NCBI RefSeq assembly: GCF_002797555.1
Contig: NZ_PGFA01000003.1
Location: 124,001-188,000 of the forward strand
Length of the DNA stretch: 64,000 nucleotides
Source of the DNA: Hymenobacter chitinivorans DSM 11115
GTDB lineage: Bacteria; Bacteroidota; Bacteroidia; Cytophagales; Hymenobacteraceae
Direction: 5' to 3'
Shown here: positions 7,932-15,477 of the stretch, piece by piece
Layout of the letters: each line of letters begins with the position of its first letter
Position numbering within the stretch: position 1 is the stretch's first letter
Made by a program: the position numbers and the translations under genes
Notes under the pieces: model-generated
Told to the model about the DNA's origin: nothing
Seen by the model: only the letters and a program-made list of their open reading frames with translations
Database searches by the model: none

Positions 7932-9581
7932 CTAAGCCGTGTACATTTCCTGGTAGTACTCCGTCGCCATGCGGTGCGACTCGAACTCAGGCTCGACTTC
8001 GCGCATGGCGGTTTTGGCAATTTCCAGGTACTTGGCCGGCTCGTCGTAGTAGAGCGGCAGGATTTCGTTTTCCAGCACGTCGAGCACGCCGCGGGCTTCC
8101 ACGTCGTCCTTCACGTTGTCGGGCTCGTTGAGGTTGGCCAGGGGCAGCAGGAAGCCGTTTTCACCGTGGCGCACAAACTCCGGAATCCAGCCGTCGGGGA
8201 TGCTCAGGCTGAGGCTGGCGTTCATGGCGGCCGTCATGCCGCTGGTACCGGAAGCTTCGCGGGGGAAGCGGGGCGTGTTGAGCCAGATGTCGGAGCCGGT
8301 TTTGAGCAGCTTGGAGAGGCCCAGCTCGTAGCCCGTCAGCACGGCGCAGTTCTTGAACTGCTTGGTTTTCTGAATGATGTCGTTGAACATGCCGATGGCG
8401 CCGTAGTCCTTGGGGTAGGGCTTGCCGGCCCAGATAACCTGCACGGGGCGGTCCTGGCGGCTCACCATCTGGGCAAACCGCTCGAAGTGGCGCAGAATCA
8501 GGTTGGCGCGCTTGTAGCCGGCAAAGCGGCGGGCCCACACCACGGTCAGCACGTCGGGGTCGAGCAGGGTGCCGGTCTGGTCGGCTACGAAGTCGAAGAG
8601 CTGCTTTTTGAGCTCCCGCTTCCGGGCTTTCAGGGCCGCGTCGTCGTTGGCTTCCAGGGCGGCGTGCAGCTGGGCGTCGCGCCAGTAGGTGCCGTTCTGG
8701 GAGTTGGTAATCGGGATAATCGGGCAGATGCCTTCGTAGTGGCCCCACATTTCGTTGGCCACCTGCCCGTGCACTTTCGATACGGCGTTGGCTTTGCGCG
8801 AGAAGCGCAGGGCGGTGAGCGTGTAGTTCAGCGTCTCGTTCTCCACCCGGGCCACCCGGCGGATTTCGTCGGCGGGCACCGTGCCGAAGAAGGTCATGTC
8901 GGTGAGCAGCTGCATGGGGTGCTCCTCGTTGCCGGCCAGCTCGGGCGTGTGGGTGGTGAATACCAGGCGCTTCTGCACTTCCGCCAGGCTGCGGCCGTGC
9001 TTTTCGTAGAGGTAAAACGCCAGCGGCAGGCCGTGGCCTTCGTTCAGATGATACGTGTCCATCTGCACGCCCAGCAAATCGAGCAGCTTGCCACCGCCGA
9101 TGCCCAGCACCATCGACTGCGCCACCCGGGCGGCCGTGTCGGCGTCGTAGAGGTAGTGGGTAATGGTGCGGGAAATGTAGTCGTTTTCGGGAATGTCGGT
9201 GGTCAGAAAGAACATCGGGGCCGTGCCGAACGTGTCGGGGGCCAGGTACATAGCCTTCACTTTCACCTCGGCCCCGTGGATGGTGATGGGAAACACCAGG
9301 CCGGTGTCTTCGAGGAAAGAGTAGGACTTGAGGCGAAAGTCGGCCCGCATGGTCTGGTCCTCGTTGCGGCCCTGGTCGTAGTAGCCGTAGCTCCACAGCA
9401 TGCCGATGCCGATGAGGTTTTGCTTGAGCTCGTAGGCCGAGCGCATGTGGGAGCCGGCCAGGAAGCCCAGGCCGCCCGAGTAGGTTTTCAGGGCCTGATC
9501 GAGGGCAAACTCCATGGAGAAGTACGCGGCCTGGGTGGAGAATTCGGGGGCCGGCGCGTATGGTTGAAACTGGAAGGGCAT
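7932..9581 (-). CDS. Alpha-glucan phosphorylase-like protein (GT35), PLP lysine replaced
   Basis: This 549-aa protein starts at the ATG at 9581. It has the short alpha-glucan phosphorylase layout: AYFSMEFALDQALKTYSGGL near residue 15 (glucan/phosphate site region), HLNEGHGLPLAF, VFTTHTPELAGNEEH, ARRFAGYKRANLIL near residue 335 and DIWLNTPRFPREASGTSGM near residue 425. In working phosphorylases the last motif continues to a Lys that binds PLP; here that place is Thr (SGTSGMTAAMNA, codon ACG). Either this subfamily uses another chemistry or the protein is not a classical phosphorylase. It is divergent from a SusA-like amylase, so a role in maltodextrin or glycogen metabolism is likely. Confidence 0.82.
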   Translation of the reverse strand: MPFQFQPYAPAPEFSTQAAYFSMEFALDQALKTYSGGLGFLAGSHMRSAYELKQNLIGIGMLWSYGYYDQGRNEDQTMRADFRLKSYSFLEDTGLVFPITIHGAEVKVKAMYLAPDTFGTAPMFFLTTDIPENDYISRTITHYLYDADTAARVAQSMVLGIGGGKLLDLLGVQMDTYHLNEGHGLPLAFYLYEKHGRSLAEVQKRLVFTTHTPELAGNEEHPMQLLTDMTFFGTVPADEIRRVARVENETLNYTLTALRFSRKANAVSKVHGQVANEMWGHYEGICPIIPITNSQNGTYWRDAQLHAALEANDDAALKARKRELKKQLFDFVADQTGTLLDPDVLTVVWARRFAGYKRANLILRHFERFAQMVSRQDRPVQVIWAGKPYPKDYGAIGMFNDIIQKTKQFKNCAVLTGYELGLSKLLKTGSDIWLNTPRFPREASGTSGMTAAMNASLSLSIPDGWIPEFVRHGENGFLLPLANLNEPDNVKDDVEARGVLDVLENEILPLYYDEPAKYLEIAKTAMREVEPEFESHRMATEYYQEMYTA

Positions 9582-9979
9582 GAGAAGTGGGGAGGGAAGA
9601 AGTGAAGCGGACGGCGGCGCGAGCCGGCCCTCCAAGCCGCCAAGGTCAGCACAAATCCGGACTTAAAAAAAGCCCGAACGGCGTGAGCCTCAGAGCAAAC
9701 GTTTGCATTCGAAGTTCTTTTTCGCCGGATTTGGCCGCCGCCGGCACCCGGCTTGCCTAAATGAAATTCCCCGGCCGGCTGCCGGCATTCAAAAAGCAGA
9801 AGCAGACCGCGAATAAACTACGCAACAAAAAGCCCGAACAAAGACGCAGTTAAAAGGCTTTTTTCGGCCAAAACAGGCTGCAAAAGCAGTTTTAGCGCCG
9901 GGCAACTGGACTTTTATTGTTCGCTATTTCTGCTAAAGTTACCTTGCTGCTCCTCTTTCCCGCTGACCTGATTTCGTCC
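9582..9979. other. Divergent promoter region of phosphorylase-like and amylase genes
   Basis: This 398-bp non-coding gap holds the promoters of two divergent alpha-glucan genes. Visible in it are a perfect 12-bp palindrome (separate entry), T-rich and A-rich stretches near 9830-9870, and a small hairpin CTGCAAAAGCAG near 9880. No open reading frame stands out. Confidence 0.6.
9695..9706. promoter_or_regulatory. LacI-type operator palindrome GCAAACGTTTGC
   Basis: The perfect palindrome GCAAACGTTTGC has the central CG and AAACGTTT core typical of LacI/MalR-family operators. It lies between the divergent phosphorylase-like and amylase genes, where a maltose-responsive repressor would be expected. 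No LacI-family gene is in this window. Confidence 0.6.
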
Positions 9980-11899
9980 ATGAAATTCCCAACCTTCCTG
10001 CCCCTGCTCGCCGGGGCCCTGCTGGCTACGGCTCCCCAGGCCATGGCCACGGCCGCCGCCGCCCCCACCGCCCTTGTTGCCGCCCCGGCCAAAGCCGCTG
10101 CCTCTACCCGCATCGACCCGACTTTTTGGTGGGTGGGCATGAAAAACCCCAAGCTGCAACTGCTCGTGCACAGCCCCGGCATTGCCGACAGCAAGCTGAG
10201 CCTGGCTGCCTACCCCGGCGTGACGCTGGAGGGCACCCAAAAGCTGGAAAGCCCGAACTATCTGCTGGTCAACCTCACGATTTCGCCCGAGGCTAAGCCC
10301 GGCAAGCTGCAACTGAGCTTCACCGGGGGCAAAACCAAGCTCAAGTACGCTTACGAGCTGCGGCAGCGCAGCACCGACAAAAGCCGGGTGCAGGGCATCA
10401 ACAGCGCGGACTTTATCTACTTCCTGATGCCGGACCGCTTTGCCAACGGCGACCCGAAAAACGACGTGGTGAAAGGCACCAAGGTAGACCACATTGCCCG
10501 CGACTCGATGTACGCCCGCCACGGCGGCGACCTGAAGGGCATTGAGCAGCACTTCGACTACCTCAAGAGCCTGGGCGTCACGGCCATCTGGCCCACGCCG
10601 GTGACCACCAACGACATGCCCAAGGCCAGCTACCACGGCTACGCCCTGACCGACTACTACAACTGTGACCCGCGCTACGGCACGACCGAGGAGTACGCCC
10701 AGTTTGTGCAGAAGGCCCACCAGAACGGGCTGAAGGTAATTCACGACGTGGTGCTCAACCACATGGGCTCCTACAACTACCTGTTTCTGGACCAGCCCGC
10801 CAAAGACTGGTTTCACCAGTGGCCCACCTTCACCCGCGGCAACTACCGGGACGGCACCGTAAATGACCCCTACGCCTCGGCCCTGGACCGCAAGATGTTC
10901 AGCACCACCTGGTTCGACTCGACGATGCCCGACCTGGCCCAGGAAAACCCGCTGGTGACCAACTACCTGATTCAGAACTTTATCTGGTGGGTGGAATACA
11001 CCGGCCTCGACGGCTACCGCATCGACACCTACCCGTATTCCGACCCGAAGTTCCTCATGGACTGGGGCAAGGCCCTGCTGGATGAGTACCCGCAGCTGGG
11101 CATGTTCGGCGAAACCTGGATGCAGCAGGCCGAGGGCGTGGCCCAGCAGGCGTACTGGACCAGCAACGTGTTTCCGCCCGTGGATGGCTTCAAAAGCAAC
11201 CTGCCCGGCGCCATCGACTTCCAGCTCAAGTACGCCATTGAGGAAGCCCTGAACAAGGACGCCGGCTGGGCCGAGGGCGTGTCCAAAATCTACTACACCC
11301 TGCAGGGCGACTGGATGTACCAGGATGCCACCCGCAACCTCATCTTCCTCGACAACCACGACATGAGCCGGGTTTTCTCGGTGCTGGGCGAGGACGTGAA
11401 CAAGCTGAAAGTGGCTTTGGCCTGGCTGCTCACCGAGCGGGGCATTCCGCAGCTCTACTACGGCACCGAGATTCTGATGAAGAACTTTTCCAACCCCGAC
11501 GGCCTGGTGCGCTCCGACTTCCCCGGCGGCTGGAAAGAAGACAAGCGCAATGCCTTCACCGCCGCCGGCCGCAGCCCGCAGGAGCAGGATATGTTCCAGT
11601 ACGTGAGCAAGCTGGGCACCTACCGCAAAGCCCACCCCGTGCTGCAAACCGGCAAGCTGATGCACTTCATTCCCGAGGGCAGCGTGTACACCTACTTCCG
11701 CTACAACGACCAGGGCGAAACGGTAATGGTAATGATGAACACCGGCAAGGAGGAAAAAACGGTGGACACCAGCCGCTTTGCCGAGCGCCTCACGGGGTAC
11801 TCGTCGGGCGTGGAGGTGACTTCCGGAGCGGCCGTAGCAGATCTGAAATCCGTGAAGGTGCCGGCCATGACGGCGCTGGTGGTGGAGCTGCGGAAGTAA
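9980..11899 (+). CDS. SusA-like alpha-amylase / neopullulanase (GH13)
   Basis: This 639-aa periplasmic GH13 enzyme starts at the ATG at 9980, giving a signal peptide ending near ATAPQAMA. Residues about 45-125 (FWWVGMKNPKLQLLVHSPGI onward) are a cyclomaltodextrinase-type N-domain. The four GH13 regions are HDVVLNHMG, GYRIDTYPY (nucleophile Asp), FGETWM (acid/base Glu) and FLDNHDMSR. A short beta-sheet domain ends the protein. It probably cuts starch oligomers or pullulan to maltose or panose in the periplasm, feeding the transporter at 15478. The start at 9917 is less likely because it spoils the signal. Confidence 0.92.
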   Translation: MKFPTFLPLLAGALLATAPQAMATAAAAPTALVAAPAKAAASTRIDPTFWWVGMKNPKLQLLVHSPGIADSKLSLAAYPGVTLEGTQKLESPNYLLVNLTISPEAKPGKLQLSFTGGKTKLKYAYELRQRSTDKSRVQGINSADFIYFLMPDRFANGDPKNDVVKGTKVDHIARDSMYARHGGDLKGIEQHFDYLKSLGVTAIWPTPVTTNDMPKASYHGYALTDYYNCDPRYGTTEEYAQFVQKAHQNGLKVIHDVVLNHMGSYNYLFLDQPAKDWFHQWPTFTRGNYRDGTVNDPYASALDRKMFSTTWFDSTMPDLAQENPLVTNYLIQNFIWWVEYTGLDGYRIDTYPYSDPKFLMDWGKALLDEYPQLGMFGETWMQQAEGVAQQAYWTSNVFPPVDGFKSNLPGAIDFQLKYAIEEALNKDAGWAEGVSKIYYTLQGDWMYQDATRNLIFLDNHDMSRVFSVLGEDVNKLKVALAWLLTERGIPQLYYGTEILMKNFSNPDGLVRSDFPGGWKEDKRNAFTAAGRSPQEQDMFQYVSKLGTYRKAHPVLQTGKLMHFIPEGSVYTYFRYNDQGETVMVMMNTGKEEKTVDTSRFAERLTGYSSGVEVTSGAAVADLKSVKVPAMTALVVELRK

Positions 11900-11911
11900 G
11901 TTCTATCTTGT

Positions 11912-11951
11912 TTTCTCGCAGAGGTCCGCAGAGGGATGCGCGGAGGTAAAA
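11912..11951 (+). repeat. Left inverted repeat of the GxxExxY element
   Basis: This 40-bp arm begins TTTCTCGCAGAGGTCCGCAG and ends in GCGGAGGTAAAA. Its complement recurs at 12351-12391 with one substitution and one indel. It ends 9 bp before the start codon of the enclosed gene, so it also forms part of that gene's leader. Confidence 0.9.
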
Positions 11952-11960
11952 CGAGGAAAA

Positions 11961-12338
11961 ATGACCGAGAACGAAATTGCCTACGTAGTGCGCGGGTCAG
12001 CTTTTAAGGTACACACCGCACTAGGCCCCGGACTGCTGGAGTCGGTGTACGAGGCAGCTTTGGCCTACGAAATTCGTAAGCAAGGGCTGCTGGCAGCTAC
12101 GCAGGTAGGCCTTCCGGCGTACTACGATGAAGTGAAGCTGGAGCTGGGTTTTCGCCTCGACCTGCTGGTGGAAGAGAAAGTAATTGTCGAAATTAAATCA
12201 GTCGACGCCTTACTGGACGTGCATCACAAGCAGCTCCTGACTTACCAGCGGCTCTCGAAACGCAAGCTAGGTTTGCTCATCAACTTCAACCTCCCGCACG
12301 TCAAAGACGGCATCGTCCGGATAGCCAACGGCCTCTAA
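11961..12338 (+). CDS. GxxExxY protein, PD-(D/E)XK nuclease-like
   Basis: This 125-aa protein has the name-giving motif GLLESVYE near residue 24. A nuclease-like core follows: FRLDLLV with the acidic residue near 72 and VIVEIKS with the ExK pair near 83. DVHHKQLLTYQRL and KLGLLINFN complete it. The family is common in Bacteroidota, often in multiple copies, and its biological role is not established. The gene is the only cargo of a 480-bp inverted-repeat element, which suggests that it moves or is copied as a unit. Confidence 0.9.
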   Translation: MTENEIAYVVRGSAFKVHTALGPGLLESVYEAALAYEIRKQGLLAATQVGLPAYYDEVKLELGFRLDLLVEEKVIVEIKSVDALLDVHHKQLLTYQRLSKRKLGLLINFNLPHVKDGIVRIANGL

Positions 12339-12350
12339 AGAACAACCTCC

Positions 12351-12391
12351 TTTTAACCTCTGCGCATCCCTCTGCGGACCTCTGCGAGAAA
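12351..12391 (+). repeat. Right inverted repeat of the GxxExxY element
   Basis: This is the complement of the left arm at 11912. It contains three spaced copies of CCTCTGCG. It begins 12 bp after the GxxExxY stop and ends 16 bp before the next start codon. Confidence 0.9.
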
Positions 12392-12406
12392 CCTACGAGA
12401 ACAGCT

Positions 12407-13114
12407 ATGAACGACCTCACTGATAAAGTCGCCATCGTCACCGGAGCCTCCCGCGGCATTGGTCGGGCGGTGTCTTTGCTGCTGGCCATGCAGGGCGCCA
12501 AGGTAGTATCCGTGGCCCGCTCCACCGACGAGCTGGACGAGCTGGTGCACAAAACCAACGGCCTGGCCATTCCCGCCGACGTATCCGACGAAGCCGACGT
12601 GCAGAACGTCGTCGATGAAGCCATCCGCCACTACGGCCACGTCGATATCCTGGTCTGCAACGCCGGGGTGGGCTCGTTCAACCTGCTCGAAAACAACGCC
12701 GCCGACGAGTGGGACCGAATCTTCGACGTGAACGTGAAGGGCACCTTCCTGTTCTGCAAGTTTCTGGTGCCCCACCTCAAAGACCGCAAGAGCGGCCACA
12801 TCGTGGGCATTACCTCCGACGTGGCCCGGCGCACCTTCGAGCACGGCACGGTGTACGGAGCCAGCAAGTTTGCCCAGGATGCCTTGCTGGGCTCCTTGCG
12901 CAAGGAAGTGCGGCCCCACGGCGTCAAAGTCAGCACCATTTACCCGGGCCTGGTCGATACCTACTTCAACGAATCCAAGCCCGGCAGCCCCGACTCGGAG
13001 AAAACCCACCTCAAGCCCGCCGACATTGCCCAGGCCGTGCGCTACATCCTCGAAGCCCCACCCCACGTCGTCGTCGACGAGCTCATGATCCACCCGCTGA
13101 CGCAGGAGTGGTAA
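12407..13114 (+). CDS. SDR family oxidoreductase
   Basis: This 235-aa classical short-chain dehydrogenase shows VAIVTGASRGIGRAVSLLLA at the N-terminus (TGxxxGIG cofactor site), LVCNAGVGSF near residue 80, and VYGASKFAQDAL near residue 150 with the Tyr-x-x-x-Lys catalytic pair. IYPGLVDT follows. The protein is cytosolic and probably NADP-dependent; the substrate is unknown. It lies between two amylase genes but nothing links it directly to glucan breakdown, and it is separated from each by repeat elements. Confidence 0.9.
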   Translation: MNDLTDKVAIVTGASRGIGRAVSLLLAMQGAKVVSVARSTDELDELVHKTNGLAIPADVSDEADVQNVVDEAIRHYGHVDILVCNAGVGSFNLLENNAADEWDRIFDVNVKGTFLFCKFLVPHLKDRKSGHIVGITSDVARRTFEHGTVYGASKFAQDALLGSLRKEVRPHGVKVSTIYPGLVDTYFNESKPGSPDSEKTHLKPADIAQAVRYILEAPPHVVVDELMIHPLTQEW

Positions 13115-13118
13115 GGTT

Positions 13119-13244
13119 TTAATGTGGAGAATGTGCGAATGTGATTGAATGTGAGAAATGAGAAGAATGGGTAGTATCTGCCTTCAATGAGTGGTTTGCC
13201 TCATTTTCCACATTTCTCACATCCCAACACATTCTCCACATTAA
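13119..13244. repeat. Word-repeat inverted repeat (GAATGTG family)
   Basis: A 17-bp perfect outer stem (13119-13135 with 13228-13244) and an inner partial stem (around 13149-13161 with 13211-13222) enclose a 37-nt loop. The arms contain repeated GAATGTG words. It fills the gap between the SDR stop and the second amylase start. Confidence 0.75.
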
Positions 13245-13264
13245 CCTTCTATCTTCCCCGTACT

Positions 13265-15112
13265 ATGAAAAAACTGCTCCTGCCTGCCGTAGCCGCAAGT
13301 TTGGCTTTGGCTTCTTTCGCTGTTCCACTTCCGAGTTCCGTTTCTGCCGTGTCCGAGTCTTTTGCCGCTGCCACCGACCCCAATACTACCGACGAAGTAC
13401 CGCAGGATCATAAGCTGGTGATTTACCAGGTGATGACCCGCCTGTTTGGCAATAAGAAAACCCTGAACAAGCCCTACGGCACCAACGAGGAAAACGGCGT
13501 GGGCAAGTTCAACGACATCAACGACGTGGCCCTGCAGGCCATCAAGAAGATGGGCGTGAGCCACGTGTGGTACACCGGGGTGCTGGAGCACGCCACGATG
13601 AGCGACTTTACCAAGCTCGGCGGCCCCGGCCCCGACGATGCCGACGTGGTGAAGGGCCGGGCCGGCTCGCCCTACGCCATCAAGGACTACTACGACATTG
13701 CCCCCGACCTGGCCGTGGACGTGAAGACCCGCAAGCAGGAGTTTGAGGCCCTGGTGAAGCGCACCCACGCCAACGGCCTCAAGGTTATCATCGACTTCAT
13801 TCCCAACCACGTAGCCCGCAGCTATAAGTCGAATGCCAAGCCCGTGGGCGTGGTAGACTTGGGTGAGAAAGACGACAAAACGGTGGCCTTTGCCCCCAAC
13901 AACAACTTCTACTACCTGCCCGGCAAGAGCCTGGTCGTGCCCAAAGCCGGCAACCCGCTGGGCGCGGCCCTGGGCCCGAAGGAAGATGGTAAGTTCATCG
14001 AAACGCCGGCCAAAGCCAGCGGCAACGACGTGTTTTCGGAAGCGCCCAAGGTGGACGACTGGTACGAAACGGTGAAGCTCAATTACGGCGTCGATTACCA
14101 GAACAACCGCAAAACCCACTTCGAGCCCATGCCCGACACCTGGCTCAAGATGCGCGACATCCTGGTGTACTGGGCCCAGAAGGACGTGGACGGCTTCCGC
14201 TGCGACATGGTCGAGATGGTGCCCACCGAGTTCTGGGCCTGGGTGATTCCCGAGGTCAAAAAGGTAAAGCCCGACATCATCTTCATGGGCGAAGCCTATA
14301 ACCCCAAGGAGTATAAGAACTACCTGGAGAAGGGCAAATTCGACTACCTCTACGACAAAGTAGGCCTCTACGACGGCCTGCGCCGCCTGATGACGGGCAG
14401 CGGGACCACCGAGGATATTACCAAGGTGTGGAGCGAGGAAAGCCGCGGCTTCAGCTCCCGCATGCTGCGCTTCCTGGAAAACCACGACGAGCAGCGCATT
14501 GCCTCCAAGGAGTTTGCCGGTGACCCCCGCACCGCCATTCCGGCCATGACGGTGTCGGCCACGCTGGGCTCGGGCCCGGTGATGGTGTACTTCGGGCAGG
14601 AAGTGGGGGAGCCCGCCCACGGCGCCGAGGGCTTCAGCTCGGCCGACGGCCGCACCACCATCTTCGACTACTGGGGCGTGCCCGAGCATCAGAAATGGAT
14701 GAACGGCGGCAAGTTTGACGGCGGCAAGCTCGATGGGGTGCAAAAGCAGCTGCGCGACTTCTACTCCCGCCTGCTCAACCTGACCAGCACCAGCGACGCC
14801 ATCCGCCGGGGCCGGTTCTACGAATTGCAGGACGCCAACAACCTGGGCAAGAACTACGACCAGCGCCGGGTGTACACTTACCTGCGCTACACCGACAAGC
14901 AGAAGCTGCTCATCATTGCCAACTTCAGCAAGGACGTGACCCTGACCCCCAGAATCGACATTCCGAAGTCGGCCATGAAGGCAATGGGCCTCGACCCCAC
15001 GAAGTTCTACACCTACACCGACGTGCTCAACAACGCCCCGACCACCGAGAACCTGAACATCACCCTGACTCCCCTGAGCGCCTACGTCTTCGAAATCAAA
15101 GCCAAGGAATAG
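13265..15112 (+). CDS. Periplasmic alpha-amylase (GH13)
   Basis: This 615-aa GH13 enzyme starts at the ATG at 13265, which gives a signal peptide (MKKLLLPAVAASLALASFAV). Conserved regions are VIIDFIPNHVARS, GFRCDMVEMVP (nucleophile Asp), IFMGEAYNPKEY (acid/base Glu) and FLENHDEQR. The C-terminal beta domain ends in LSAYVFEIKAKE. It lacks the N-terminal domain of the amylase at 9980, so the two differ in type. It probably hydrolyses starch or maltodextrin in the periplasm, next to the sugar transporter that follows. Confidence 0.92.
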   Translation: MKKLLLPAVAASLALASFAVPLPSSVSAVSESFAAATDPNTTDEVPQDHKLVIYQVMTRLFGNKKTLNKPYGTNEENGVGKFNDINDVALQAIKKMGVSHVWYTGVLEHATMSDFTKLGGPGPDDADVVKGRAGSPYAIKDYYDIAPDLAVDVKTRKQEFEALVKRTHANGLKVIIDFIPNHVARSYKSNAKPVGVVDLGEKDDKTVAFAPNNNFYYLPGKSLVVPKAGNPLGAALGPKEDGKFIETPAKASGNDVFSEAPKVDDWYETVKLNYGVDYQNNRKTHFEPMPDTWLKMRDILVYWAQKDVDGFRCDMVEMVPTEFWAWVIPEVKKVKPDIIFMGEAYNPKEYKNYLEKGKFDYLYDKVGLYDGLRRLMTGSGTTEDITKVWSEESRGFSSRMLRFLENHDEQRIASKEFAGDPRTAIPAMTVSATLGSGPVMVYFGQEVGEPAHGAEGFSSADGRTTIFDYWGVPEHQKWMNGGKFDGGKLDGVQKQLRDFYSRLLNLTSTSDAIRRGRFYELQDANNLGKNYDQRRVYTYLRYTDKQKLLIIANFSKDVTLTPRIDIPKSAMKAMGLDPTKFYTYTDVLNNAPTTENLNITLTPLSAYVFEIKAKE

Positions 15113-15477
15113 AGCTTAGGGCCTGGTGCTCGGTGCTTGGGCTCCCGGGGAAGTGGCTACCGAGCAAGCGGAAGTCACTTCCCCGCCCTCGAAGGGCCTT
15201 AACGCTTGCGCCGAAGTAGCTTTGGCCTGCGCCTAAGTCACTTCCGGGAGAACAATAGTCACTTTTGCTTGCTACTAAGCCATTTCCAGGCAAGCAGAAG
15301 GGACTTAGCAGCAAGCCAAAGTGACTTTGGCTTGCCCGGTAGGGACTTTCCATCCCGGCTTACCTACTGATCAAACATTCGCTTCCGCTTTTCTTCGTCA
15401 CCTACCGCCTGCTTCTCCGCTCTACCCTCGCCATTCCGAGTTCGGAGCTCTTACTCTCCCCTAAAATTCCCCCACTA
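15113..15477. other. Intergenic region upstream of the MFS transporter
   Basis: This 365-bp gap begins with a word-repeat stretch (GGTGCT and GCTTGG words, 15125-15140). A 21-bp-phased palindrome array follows (separate entry), then about 120 bp of plain sequence before the transporter start. Confidence 0.6.
15151..15348. repeat. Ten-unit, 21-bp-phased array of AAGTnACTT palindromes
   Basis: The palindromic word AAGTCACTT and its variants begin at 15151, 15172, 15192, 15214, 15235, 15256, 15277, 15298, 15319 and 15340, so the step is 21 bp (20-22). Spacers are partly related (GCTTGC or GCAAGC words). A 21-bp step is two DNA turns, placing every copy on the same helix face. Because 21 is divisible by 3, the minus strand stays open and would encode heptads of the type S-x-F-x-x-x-G. 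I favour a DNA-level repeat. Confidence 0.8.

Larger units (their letters stand above)
11912..12391 (+). mobile_element. 480-bp inverted-repeat element carrying a GxxExxY gene
   Basis: A gene for a GxxExxY protein is framed by near-perfect inverted repeats at 11912-11951 and 12351-12391. The arms match at 39 of 40 aligned bases plus one single-base gap. Each arm is made of the word CCTCTGCG (or its complement) repeated about three times. Nothing else is inside. The element separates an amylase gene from an SDR gene, all on the same strand. It behaves like a small gene cassette or MITE-like element, but no transposase is present and no target-site duplication is obvious. Confidence 0.7.

Noticed and set aside
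7974..9605. 543-aa open frame opposite the phosphorylase-like gene
   Set aside because: Antisense shadow of a GC-rich gene; composition is Gly/Val/His-rich and no motif is present.
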